Below the pieces are notes generated by a model that was given only the letters and a program-made list of their open reading frames with translations, was not told the DNA's origin and did no database searches. Source: Bifidobacterium sp. ESL0682 (GTDB taxonomy: Bacteria; Actinomycetota; Actinomycetes; Actinomycetales; Bifidobacteriaceae). Taken from it: a stretch of DNA of 64,000 bases. Position numbers and translations under genes: made by a program. The stretch covers positions 248,001 through 312,000 of the forward strand of contig NZ_CP113942.1 of assembly GCF_029392815.1 (NCBI RefSeq). The letters run 5' to 3'. Positions 56,086 through 64,000 of this stretch are shown here, in pieces; within the stretch, counting starts at the first letter, position 1, and each line of letters starts with the position of its first letter.

Positions 56086-57508
56086 ATGGGCGGACGAGCC
56101 GTTTTGCACCTACCCCTTCTGGGCGTATGCATATCGGCAACGTGTACGCGATGCTGGCCGCGTGGCTTTCGGCGCATGATGGCGACATCGCTGGTAAGAA
56201 TGGTGACGGAAGTCAGATCTGTGGCAACAGCGAGCCACCCGGCAAAGTACTGCTGCGCATCGAGGACGTTGACGGGCCGCGTGCGGTCAAAGATGCCGAC
56301 AAGTGGATCATGGACGACCTGCACTGGCTTGGCCTTGACTGGGACGGCGAGCCGGTCTATCAGTCGCAGCGCACGGAAATCTACGAGGAGGTGTTGCGCT
56401 CGCTGGAATCGGTAAGTTTGGACGATGTCATTCATGCTGGGTCTGGAGGTAACGCATCCGGTGGCCTTGACGGTTGCGGGGGTCGTTGGGTAGCGGCAAT
56501 TCTTTGCGGAATAAAGCTGCGCAAGAAACCGCCGAGCGAGTGTATGGCGCAGATGATTTGGAGATACCTGATTCCTGTGCCTTCGGCGATTTTCCGCTGG
56601 TCTATCCGTGTTTCTGCTCGCGTGCCGATCTGCGTGCGGCTTCGGCCCCGCAGGAGGGCGATCGATTCCTGATTTATCCGGGAACGTGTAGAAAGTTGTT
56701 GGCCGAGCATCCCGATGAGGTGTACTTGCGGTTGGAGGCCGGTAGGCGTCATTCGCTGCGTATAGCAGTTTCGGAAGAAGGCGCGAGCGGGAGTGCCGTC
56801 GCGTTTGATGACCGGGTGTTTGGCAAGCAACGCTTCGATTTGTCGCGCGATGTCGGCGATACCGTGATTCGCCGTTCCGACGGCATCTTCTCTTACCAGC
56901 TGGCAGTAGTGGTTGACGACCTTTTGATGGGCGTCAATGACATCGTGCGCGGTCGCGATTTGTTGCGTTCCACGGCGTTGCAGATATGGATTCGCCGGGC
57001 GTTGGTAGCTTCGGGGTTTGCCGCGAAATATGGTATTAACGGCGACAATGATTCGGTCGCTGCAAAGAACAAATACAGAGAAAATTGCAATACTTTACAA
57101 TCAGATGATGCTTTGCCCGCAGATTGTCGTCATGCATTAAAGCCAGATGATTTCGTGTTCAATCAGGCCAGCGGGACAGCGGAATATCCGACGTATGCGC
57201 ATCTGCCGCTGATCGATGACCCGACTGGAACGCGCCTGGCCAAACGCAAGCATTCGCTGGATATCGGTGAGCTGCGGGCGGAAGGAGTCAGACCGGAGCA
57301 AATTATTGGTTACTGCGCATGGCTGCTCGGTATCCGTGAGCTGCACGATGTCCAAATGTCGGACACTTCTGGACCGGTTGCCATGAGTGCGCGGGAAGCC
57401 TTGGAATGCTTCACCTGGGACAGCATCCGTGCTGACAAATCCGACCGTGTTCTTGCTCCAGATTGGTCGGACGGGTTTGACAGACGCAAAAACGGGAGTG
57501 TAGCCTAA
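56082..57508 (+). CDS. gluQ: Glutamyl-Q tRNA(Asp) synthetase (frameshifted)
   Basis: Attaches glutamate to queuosine of tRNA-Asp. Class I synthetase core without the anticodon-binding domain. [20 protein letters not shown] holds the HIGH-like motif, [11 protein letters not shown] follows, and the KMSKS-like motif is [10 protein letters not shown] likely zinc site is [10 protein letters not shown] plus CRKLL. The frame breaks at the G-run 56478-56482, one G short; restored, [19 protein letters not shown] leads into [11 protein letters not shown]. The region before it and a second insert (about 57040-57150) are longer than usual. The ATG lies in the upstream stop (ATGA). The frameshift is probably an error. 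Confidence 0.85.
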
Positions 57509-57535
57509 CTATCAATAACTAAAAATCACTACAAA

Positions 57536-57800
57536 CCGATGAAGCGGGGAAGTAGACGGAAACGCGCGATGAGCGAGCCTGGGATGGTGAGAGCCGGGAC
57601 GAGATGCGAACCGTTGAGTGGGCCGCTGAGGGCGCACCGATTGGCCGGATTTCGACCATGAGGCTGCGACGTAAGGCATACGTCAGTTGCCGGAGACGTG
57701 TTTGCGTCTCGCAAAGGGCACGGGAGACCGTGAACCAAGGTGGCACCGCGGGCATATATCGCTCGTCCTTGGCTGTAATTGACAGCTGGGACGGGCTTTT
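57536..57800 (+). promoter_or_regulatory. T-box riboswitch of the trp operon
   Basis: The T-box sequence AACCAAGGTGGCACCGCGG (57733-57751) is canonical. Upstream, GGAAGTAG (57549-57556) fits the AGUA part of the specifier loop and GGATGGTGAGAG the upper stem I. Downstream, GCTCGTCC (57761-57768) pairs with GGACGGGC (57788-57795), followed by TTTTT: the terminator. A TGG at 57642-57644 is the best guess for the Trp specifier. It lies directly before trpE, so uncharged tRNA-Trp should permit transcription. No trpL-like leader peptide is needed. Confidence 0.85.
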
Positions 57801-57838
57801 TAGTCCCAAAATGAGGCGAAGGCCTCTGGGAGGTGCCC

Positions 57839-59522
57839 ATGGTGACCATGAGTGCGAATGCTGCGTTCGGCGCGGACGGCGATGCAGCCGTTAGGAATGT
57901 TGCCGGCCATGCTGAGGTTGACGTTGACACTGACGCTGAGAATGTTCTGGATGCGAGCTCTGCTGCTGCGGACCGTGGATTGATCGACCATGGTGCGGCG
58001 AACGAAGAACGATATGCCGGTATTCGGCCGACACTTGACGAAGTACGTGAACTCACGAAAACCGGCAAGTACCGCCGTATCCCAGTGATGCGCGAGCTGC
58101 TTGCTGACCGGCTGACCACCATCGAAGCCATGCGTCGCGTGCGTGCCACCTCCAATCATTGCTTCCTTCTGGAAAGCGCCGAGGCTGACCAGCGCATGGG
58201 GCGTTACAGTTTCCTCGGATTCGCGCCGAAGCTTGAGTTGACGTGCAAGACCGGTGATTTGGTGATTAAGCGCGTTGCCGCTGCTGGATCGCAGGCCGAG
58301 GATGTCGTCGTCGAGCACCGGCATGTCGACCACCCGAGCGACGCGATCCGCAAGGTGCTCGCCCAGTATTCCAGCCCGCGTATTGAGGGGTTCCCGCCGT
58401 TTTCCGGCGGTCTGGTCGGTTATTTCTCCTTCGGTTATCTCGCTTACGCCGAACCGTCGTTGCGGCAAGAAACCAATGATCCCACGGCCTTGCCTGATGT
58501 CGACCTAATGCTGTTTGACCAGCTCATCTCCTTCGATTCTTATCGCCAGCGCCTGCAGCTCATCGCCGGTGTTGATGCCAATGATGTGGATGCCTCCTAC
58601 GAGCGTGCGGTCGGCCAGATCGAGGCCATGCAGCGGATTCTCGATCAGGGCGAACGCTACGACTTCAAGCCGCTGGAACTCGGGCGGCGAACTTGCGTTG
58701 ACGCTTAATCGTGAGCAATACGGTTCGATGATCGAGAAGGCGAAGGAACACATTTACGCCGGTGACATCTTCCAGGTCGTGCTCTCCAATCCTAGCGTTG
58801 CCAAGGCTTCCGGTAGTCTCTTCGACGCTTACCGGCTCATGCGGGCCGAAAACCCGAGCCCCTACATGGTCTTCATGTCTAGCGATGACATTGAAATCGC
58901 CGCCGCTTCACCCGAGACGTTGGTGCGGCTCGAAGACGGCAGACTGCTGACCTACCCGCTTGCCGGAACCCGTCCGCGCGGTGCGACGCCGGAAGAGGAT
59001 AAGCGCATCGAGCAGGACTTGCTGAGTGATGAAAAGGAACTGGCTGAGCACAACATGTTGGTCGACCTCGGACGCAACGACATCGGCCGCGTCTCGAGGC
59101 TCGGCAGCGTAGAAGTTGAGCGACTGCACGATATCCTGCGCTTCTCGCACGTTATGCACATCGGATCCACGGTTGCCGGGCAGCTGGCGGACGGCAAGGA
59201 TGCGTTGGATGTCATCGACGCGGTGCTTCCGGCTGGAACGCTTTCCGGGGCACCGAAGATTCGCGCCTGCCAGATTATCGCGGAACTCGAGGATTCCCCG
59301 CGTGACATCTACGGCGGTGCCATCGGCTACCTTGATTTCTCCGGCAACCTTGACACCTGCATCGGCATCCGTCTGGCCTTCAAGCACTACGGCAAGGTCT
59401 GTGTACAGTCCGGGGCGGGCATCGTCGCCGATTCCGACCCCGACAAGGAATTTGCGGAATGCCGCAACAAGGCGCTCGCCGTTGTGGACGCTATCAATCA
59501 GGCGAACGGAGGCCTCGCATGA
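57839..59522 (+). CDS. trpE: Anthranilate synthase component I (frameshifted)
   Basis: Makes anthranilate from chorismate with TrpG. About 560 residues once corrected. The Trp-binding LLES motif lies in HCFLLESAEADQRMGRYSF; the catalytic region has AASPETLVRLEDGRLLTYPLAGTRPRG, DLGRNDIGRV and TLSGAPKIRA. ATG 57839 lies 5 nt after GGGAGG. One extra G at 58682-58684 breaks the frame after PLELG; removed, it reads PLELGGELALTLNREQYG and continues. The N-terminal 45 residues are Ala/Asp-rich and unusual. It overlaps trpG by 4 bp. Confidence 0.93.
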
Positions 59523-60115
59523 TTACCATTGTCGACAACTACGACAGCTTCTCCTACAACCTTTATCAGCTCATCGGTTCCATCGAGCCGGACGTGCACG
59601 TGGTGCGCAACGACGACCTCGACGTGGCGGGTCTTGCCGCGTTGGGTTCCGACGGCATCGTGCTTTCACCGGGGCCGGGCAAACCTGCTGACGCTGGTAT
59701 CTGCGAGAACGTGGTGCATGAACTTGCCGGAACGGTGCCGATTCTGGGCGTCTGCCTCGGTCATCAGGCCATCTGCGAGGCGCTGGGAGGCAAGGTCGTA
59801 CCCGCCGCCGAACTCATGCACGGCAAGGCTTCGCCGGTCGAACTCGACAATGATTGCCCGCTCTTCGCCGGCATGCCCTCGCAGATTCAAGCCGCACGGT
59901 ACCATTCGCTGGAAGCCGAAAAGGCGACATTGCCAGATACGTTGCGTGTCGTGGCCCGCACCGATGGAACCGACGAGATTATGGCCGTGGAACACGTCGA
60001 GAAGCCAATGTTCGGCGTTCAGTTCCATCCGGAAAGCATTCTGACACCCCTGGGCAAGCAGATTCTTGAGAATTTCATCGGCGTCATCGACCGATGGCGA
60101 CCGAATCATGATTAA
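59519..60115 (+). CDS. trpG: Anthranilate synthase component II (glutamine amidotransferase)
   Basis: 198 residues, class I glutamine amidotransferase that supplies ammonia to TrpE. It has ITIVDNYDSFSYNLYQLIG, the oxyanion loop SPGPGKPADAG, the nucleophile cysteine in ILGVCLGHQAICE and the His-Glu pair in FGVQFHPESILTP. The ATG sits in the trpE stop (ATGA). There is no fusion to trpD. Some such subunits also serve folate synthesis; the trp context favours TrpG. Confidence 0.95.
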   Translation: MITIVDNYDSFSYNLYQLIGSIEPDVHVVRNDDLDVAGLAALGSDGIVLSPGPGKPADAGICENVVHELAGTVPILGVCLGHQAICEALGGKVVPAAELMHGKASPVELDNDCPLFAGMPSQIQAARYHSLEAEKATLPDTLRVVARTDGTDEIMAVEHVEKPMFGVQFHPESILTPLGKQILENFIGVIDRWRPNHD

Positions 60116-60296
60116 TCGAGAAGTCGATGAGCCGGTTGGCCAACAGGTTGACTGACTGATTGCTCAATCGGCCACTCAATCAGCGGATTGTCAATTGGGG
60201 TGCGAAACCGGCTCATACAATTCGTTGATTCATCAATCAGTAATTCAATAATCACCAATTCAATAATCAACTATCAATCACAAGGAAGTAATAACC
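60116..60296 (+). repeat. Short direct repeats in the trpG-trpD spacer
   Basis: The 180-bp spacer is AT-rich and repetitive. AATTCAATAATCA occurs twice near 60244-60271, and shorter TCAAT variants fill the rest. No gene is seen. It may be slippage-prone or protein-binding; unknown. Confidence 0.4.
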
Positions 60297-61340
60297 ATGA
60301 TTAGTGAAGCCATCGTCAAAATCGTCAATAAGCAGGACCTCACCTACGACGAGGCCTATCAAGCGATGAAGGAGATTATGGGCGGAGAATCGACGCCGAC
60401 CCAGAACGCGGCCTTCCTCGCGGCCCTCTCCACCAAGTCGACCAAGGCTGAAACCATCGACGAGATTTCGGGTTGCGCGACCGCCATGCGCGAACTGGCC
60501 ACCCCGGTGCCGCATCCTGGCGTCGAAACGCTCGACATCGTCGGCACAGGCGGTGATAGTGCCAACACCTTCAACATCTCTACTACGGCAGCACTGATTG
60601 CGGCGGCTGCCGGTGCCAAGGTGACCAAACACGGCAATCGTGCAGCCAGCTCGCAGTGCGGCACCGCCGACTGCCTCGAAGCCCTCGGCGCGAACATCTC
60701 GCTGTCGCCGGAAGAAGCGGTCGATCTGCTCGAGAAGGACAACTTTACCTTCCTATTCGCCCAGCGTTACCACACCGCAATGCGCTATGTCGGCGCAATC
60801 CGCAAAGAACTCGGCTTCCGTACTGTTTTCAACATTCTCGGGCCTCTCACGAACCCCGCCCGTCCCGAATACTTCCTGCTCGGCGTCTACGACGAATACC
60901 TCGTGGAGCCCATAGCCCACGTGCTCGAAAGCCTTGGCGTGCGTCGCGCGCTGGTCGTGTACGGCCGCGACAAGATGGACGAGGTCTCGCTTTCCGCCGA
61001 AACCGCGGCCTGTGAGCTGCGTGACGGCGAATATCATCCGATGACGCTGACGCCCGAGGAATTTGGCCTGACGCGTTGCCAAAAGAGTGATCTGCTCGGC
61101 GGCACTCCTGCGGAGAACGCCGCGACCACGCGTGCCATTCTGGGCGGTGAGGAGACCGGTCCGAAGCTGGAAGCAGCGCTGTTTAACGCTGCTTGCGCGC
61201 TGTATGTCGCGGGCGTTGCCCCGTCGATCGGCGAAGGAGTCGAGCTGGCCCGCGAACAAATCGCATCCGGTGCGGCGACGAAGACGCTTGACACGTTCGT
61301 TGCCGGCTCGCAGGCATTCGCCAAGGCCGATGCTGATTAG
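60297..61340 (+). CDS. trpD: Anthranilate phosphoribosyltransferase
   Basis: 347 residues, transfers phosphoribosyl from PRPP to anthranilate. It has [21 protein letters not shown], the signature GTGGD motif, [21 protein letters not shown], and [29 protein letters not shown] lies 9 nt before the ATG. Stand-alone (not fused to trpG), as in other Actinobacteria. Third gene of the trp operon. Confidence 0.96.
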   Translation: MISEAIVKIVNKQDLTYDEAYQAMKEIMGGESTPTQNAAFLAALSTKSTKAETIDEISGCATAMRELATPVPHPGVETLDIVGTGGDSANTFNISTTAALIAAAAGAKVTKHGNRAASSQCGTADCLEALGANISLSPEEAVDLLEKDNFTFLFAQRYHTAMRYVGAIRKELGFRTVFNILGPLTNPARPEYFLLGVYDEYLVEPIAHVLESLGVRRALVVYGRDKMDEVSLSAETAACELRDGEYHPMTLTPEEFGLTRCQKSDLLGGTPAENAATTRAILGGEETGPKLEAALFNAACALYVAGVAPSIGEGVELAREQIASGAATKTLDTFVAGSQAFAKADAD

Positions 61341-61390
61341 TAAGGAATGGAACGTGGCTGTTGAAATGAATGATAGGAAAGTGCAACGTA

Positions 61391-62242
61391 ATGGCTGATT
61401 CTGAAAATATCCTGCAGCGTATCGCCGCGAAAACCTGTGAGCTCGTGGCCGAAGAAAAGGTGCAAACTCCGCAGAACATAGTCGAAGCGCAAGCTCGCGA
61501 GGTGAACTCACGAAAAGCTCAAGCAGGGGAGAGCGGCGATGCCGCATTTCCGTTCGAACGTGCGCTCAAGGCTCCGGGCATGAGCTTCATCTGCGAGCTC
61601 AAGCAGGCCTCGCCCAGCAAGGGCATCATCGCGCAAGATTATCCCTACCTTGATATCGCCCGCGACTACGAAAAGGCCGGGGCGGCGGCGATCAGCTGCC
61701 TGACCGAGCCGACGTGGTTCAAAGGGTCCGACGAGCATCTTCGCCAGGTTGCGGCGGCGATCGATATTCCGGTGCTGCGCAAGGACTTCATCGTCGATGC
61801 GTACATGATCTATCAGGCTCGCGCTTGCGGTGCTTCGGCAGTGCTGCTGATTTGCTCGATTTTGGACGACAAGCAACTTGCCGATTACACCGCGCTCGCG
61901 CACGAACTTGGCATGAGCGCACTGGTGGAGGCTTACCAGCCCGACGAGGTGCCGCGTGCCATCGCCGCCGGTGCCCGTGTAGTCGGTGTCAACAATCGCG
62001 ATTTGCGTACCTTCGACGTCGATTTCGACCACAGTATCGAGCTGCGTCCGACCGTTGGCCCGGATCGCGTTTTCGTTTCCGAGTCCGGCGTAGCCACCCG
62101 TGCCGATGTGGCCGAGCTTGAGGCTGCCGGAGTCGATGCGGTGCTCATCGGCGAGACCCTGATGCGCTCGCCCGACAAGACCGCGGCGCTCGCCGAGCTT
62201 CGCGGCGGGCCGGTCAATCGTGTTGCTGCGGACGAGAAGTAA
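61391..62242 (+). CDS. trpC: Indole-3-glycerol phosphate synthase
   Basis: 283 residues, beta/alpha barrel. FICELKQASPSKGIIAQDYPY carries the catalytic Lys/Glu segment, followed by ISCLTEPTWFKGSDEHL, VLRKDFIVDAYMIYQARA, GVNNRDLRTFDVD and FVSESGVATRADV. The ATG at 61391 is chosen from AGGAAAG upstream. It is not fused to trpF, which is encoded separately just downstream. Confidence 0.96.
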   Translation: MADSENILQRIAAKTCELVAEEKVQTPQNIVEAQAREVNSRKAQAGESGDAAFPFERALKAPGMSFICELKQASPSKGIIAQDYPYLDIARDYEKAGAAAISCLTEPTWFKGSDEHLRQVAAAIDIPVLRKDFIVDAYMIYQARACGASAVLLICSILDDKQLADYTALAHELGMSALVEAYQPDEVPRAIAAGARVVGVNNRDLRTFDVDFDHSIELRPTVGPDRVFVSESGVATRADVAELEAAGVDAVLIGETLMRSPDKTAALAELRGGPVNRVAADEK

Positions 62243-62250
62243 GAGATGGC

Positions 62251-63063
62251 ATGATGAATAATTCGACAGCTTCGGTTCGAGCCGCGTCTTTGGGATTATC
62301 AGATAACGGTGTGTCCTTTGGGGACGATGCAATTGTTGCTCATGAAATTCTGAGCAACGCGGTTTCTGCTGGTGGTACCGCGGATACGGATACCGCAAAC
62401 GGCTGCAAGGTCAAGCTTTGCGGGTTGAGACGCGAGCAGGATGTGGACGCCGCTTTGGCGGCTGGTGCCGATGCCGTCGGATTCATTATCGACGTTCCCC
62501 AATCGCATCGTTCAATTTCCGTTGAGCGCGCGGCTGGGCTGGTGAAGTACATGAAGACTCGATCCGGTAAAACCGGTGTGAAACTGCCGGATGCGGTTGG
62601 TGTGTTTGTCGATGAACCGACTGAGCGTGTGGCCGCCATTGCCAACGATGCCGATCTCGATGTGATTCAGCTGCACGGGCATGAGGACGAGAGTTACCTT
62701 GCCGAGCTGCGCGGGCTTGCCGATGTGCCGATTATGCAGGCATTCAAGATTCGCGCCGAATCGGATGTGGACCGTGCTCGCCAATCGTCAGCCGACCTCG
62801 TGCTGCTTGATGCGGGCGCAGGCGACGGCAAGACGTTCGACTGGTCGTTGGTGCGTGATGTCAATCGTCCGTTCCTGCTCGCCGGTGGTCTTAATGCCGG
62901 CAATGTGACTGAAGCTATCCGAGCCGTGCATCCCTTCGGCGTGGATATCAGCTCAGGAACCGAAACCAATGGCGTCAAAGACCCGCACAAAATGCGGGCT
63001 GTCGTCGAGGTGGTGCGTGCGGCAGCGGATGGTGCGGAAGGCGGTGGTGCCCACGGATCATAA
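62251..63063 (+). CDS. trpF: Phosphoribosylanthranilate isomerase
   Basis: 270 residues. The barrel starts at KVKLCGLRREQDVDAALAAGADAVGFI, with DVIQLHGHEDESYL, DAGAGDGKTFDWSLV, FLLAGGLNAGNV and GVDISSGTETNGVKDP as expected. The first 50 residues are a Ser/Ala/Asp-rich extension without homology that I can see; no later start has a ribosome binding site. Many Actinobacteria lack trpF and use the bifunctional PriA, so a separate trpF is informative. ATG at 62251 or 62254. Confidence 0.93.
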   Translation: MMNNSTASVRAASLGLSDNGVSFGDDAIVAHEILSNAVSAGGTADTDTANGCKVKLCGLRREQDVDAALAAGADAVGFIIDVPQSHRSISVERAAGLVKYMKTRSGKTGVKLPDAVGVFVDEPTERVAAIANDADLDVIQLHGHEDESYLAELRGLADVPIMQAFKIRAESDVDRARQSSADLVLLDAGAGDGKTFDWSLVRDVNRPFLLAGGLNAGNVTEAIRAVHPFGVDISSGTETNGVKDPHKMRAVVEVVRAAADGAEGGGAHGS

Positions 63064-63177
63064 CTTGATATTCAGATTGACTGGGTAGGCATTTCGTTGT
63101 CGGAGCAGTCAAACAATATTTTACAAATGTAATACATATTAAAAATAGAAACAAACATCATAACAAAGGAGCAACTC

Positions 63178-64000
63178 ATGACCAATTCGCCCAATTCAAA
63201 GGGGCGCTTCGGCATCCACGGGGGCCAATACATCCCCGAGACGCTGATGGGCGCCGTCAACGAGCTGGAGGAGGCTTACAATCATTACAAAAATGATCCC
63301 GACTTTCTCGCCGAGCTTGATGACCTTGAGAAGAAATACGCCGGTCGTCCTTCGCTGCTGTATTACGCGGAGAACATGACCAAGGACCTCGGCGGTGCGA
63401 AGGTGTACCTCAAGCGCGAGGATCTGAACCATACCGGTGCGCACAAGATCAACAACGTGCTCGGCCAGGCGCTGCTCGCCAAACGCATGGGCAAAACTCG
63501 TCTCATTGCCGAAACCGGCGCGGGCCAGCACGGCGTGGCCACGGCCACCGTTGCGGCGCTGTTCGGCATGGAATGCGTGGTCTACATGGGCCAGGTCGAC
63601 ATGGAACGTCAGGCGCTGAACGTCTACCGCATGCGGTTGCTCGGCGCGGAAGTACGTGGCGTCACCAGCGGCACCGGAACCTTGAAAGACGCGGTTTCCG
63701 AGACGTTCCGCGAATGGACTCGTCGCATTTCCGACACTCATTACTGCCTCGGCTCGTGCATGGGTCCGCATCCCTTCCCGACGATGGTGCGCGACTTCCA
63801 GTCCGTCATTTCCAAGGAAGCCCGTGAGCAGATCCTTGAGGACGAAGGCAAGCTTCCCGCAGCCGTCATCGCGTGCGTCGGCGGTGGTTCGAACGCCATC
63901 GGCAGCTTCTACAACTTCATAGACGATAAAGATGTGCAGCTCATCGGTTGCGAGGCGGCCGGCCGCGGCATCGACACCAAGGAGACGGCGGCGACCATGA
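63178..64000 (+). CDS. trpB: Tryptophan synthase beta chain (partial, runs off window)
   Basis: 274 codons visible, no stop. It begins [18 protein letters not shown], the typical TrpB start. The PLP lysine is in [11 protein letters not shown], the substrate loop is [14 protein letters not shown] and the phosphate-binding Gly-rich motif is [19 protein letters not shown] lies before the ATG. The 114-bp AT-rich gap after trpF may hold an internal promoter. trpA is expected beyond the window. Confidence 0.97.
   Translation, partial: MTNSPNSKGRFGIHGGQYIPETLMGAVNELEEAYNHYKNDPDFLAELDDLEKKYAGRPSLLYYAENMTKDLGGAKVYLKREDLNHTGAHKINNVLGQALLAKRMGKTRLIAETGAGQHGVATATVAALFGMECVVYMGQVDMERQALNVYRMRLLGAEVRGVTSGTGTLKDAVSETFREWTRRISDTHYCLGSCMGPHPFPTMVRDFQSVISKEAREQILEDEGKLPAAVIACVGGGSNAIGSFYNFIDDKDVQLIGCEAAGRGIDTKETAATM

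Noticed and set aside
57509..57838. Leader-peptide (trpL) attenuator for the trp operon
   Set aside because: No short frame with tandem Trp codons; the T-box sequence and its terminator account for the region.

Overview
The window looks like a chromosomal segment of a bifidobacterium or close relative (Bifidobacteriaceae). Supporting signs are moderately high GC with strong AAGGAG-type ribosome binding sites, a mevalonate-pathway enzyme, a C69 dipeptidase next to formate-THF ligase, a DUF3152 protein, and a T-box-controlled trp operon. The species cannot be named from the sequence. I see no insertion sequence, prophage or CRISPR array. It reads as core chromosome interleaved with carbohydrate-uptake loci.

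Layout. 0-9 kb: the start of an ABC-type export pair, a large polytopic membrane protein, a DJ-1/PfpI protein, a MarR-MFS efflux operon and a MATE exporter. 9.4-16 kb: topA, a tandemly duplicated two-gene DUF4160 cassette, tmk and holB. 16-26 kb: a PTS region with a LacI regulator, HPr, enzyme I and an ascorbate-type IIA-IIB-IIC set, followed by a second LacI-IIA-IIB-IIC set. The second set has a paralogous promoter and a near-copy of the first set's terminator. 26-34 kb: PEBP protein, dipeptidase, fhs, a MIF-like tautomerase, a phosphomevalonate kinase/type-2 IPP isomerase fusion, and 3-methyladenine glycosylase. 34.4-41.8 kb: a nucleoside/ribose locus (MFS carrier, nucleoside hydrolase, DcuC-like carrier, LacI repressor, ribokinase) with five related 18-bp operator-like sites placed on its promoters. 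42-47 kb: prs, rpsF-ssb-rpsR-rplI and a second DHA2-type MFS exporter. 47.5-54.4 kb: a second self-contained PTS with PRD regulator, IIA-like protein, fructose-type IIA/IIB/IIC, an allulose-6-phosphate-epimerase-like enzyme, and its own HPr and enzyme I. 54.6-57.5 kb: tRNA-Lys, DUF3152 protein and GluQ-RS. 57.5-64 kb: trpE-G-D-C-F-B behind a T-box, with trpB running off the end.

Sequence quality. At least twelve single-base indels break otherwise intact, well-conserved genes, including topA and trpE. Several lie in homopolymers. The simplest reading is base-calling or assembly error, so affected genes are given with their full span and the indel position.

How the genes work together. Three PTS permeases are served by two separate HPr/enzyme I pairs. 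The nucleoside locus would split nucleosides and phosphorylate ribose, and prs lies just beyond it. The most unusual item is the duplicated DUF4160 cassette. Both copies keep an 8-nt gene overlap, two ribosome-binding-site-preceded starts in the first gene, and an RNA hairpin abutting the internal ribosome binding site.
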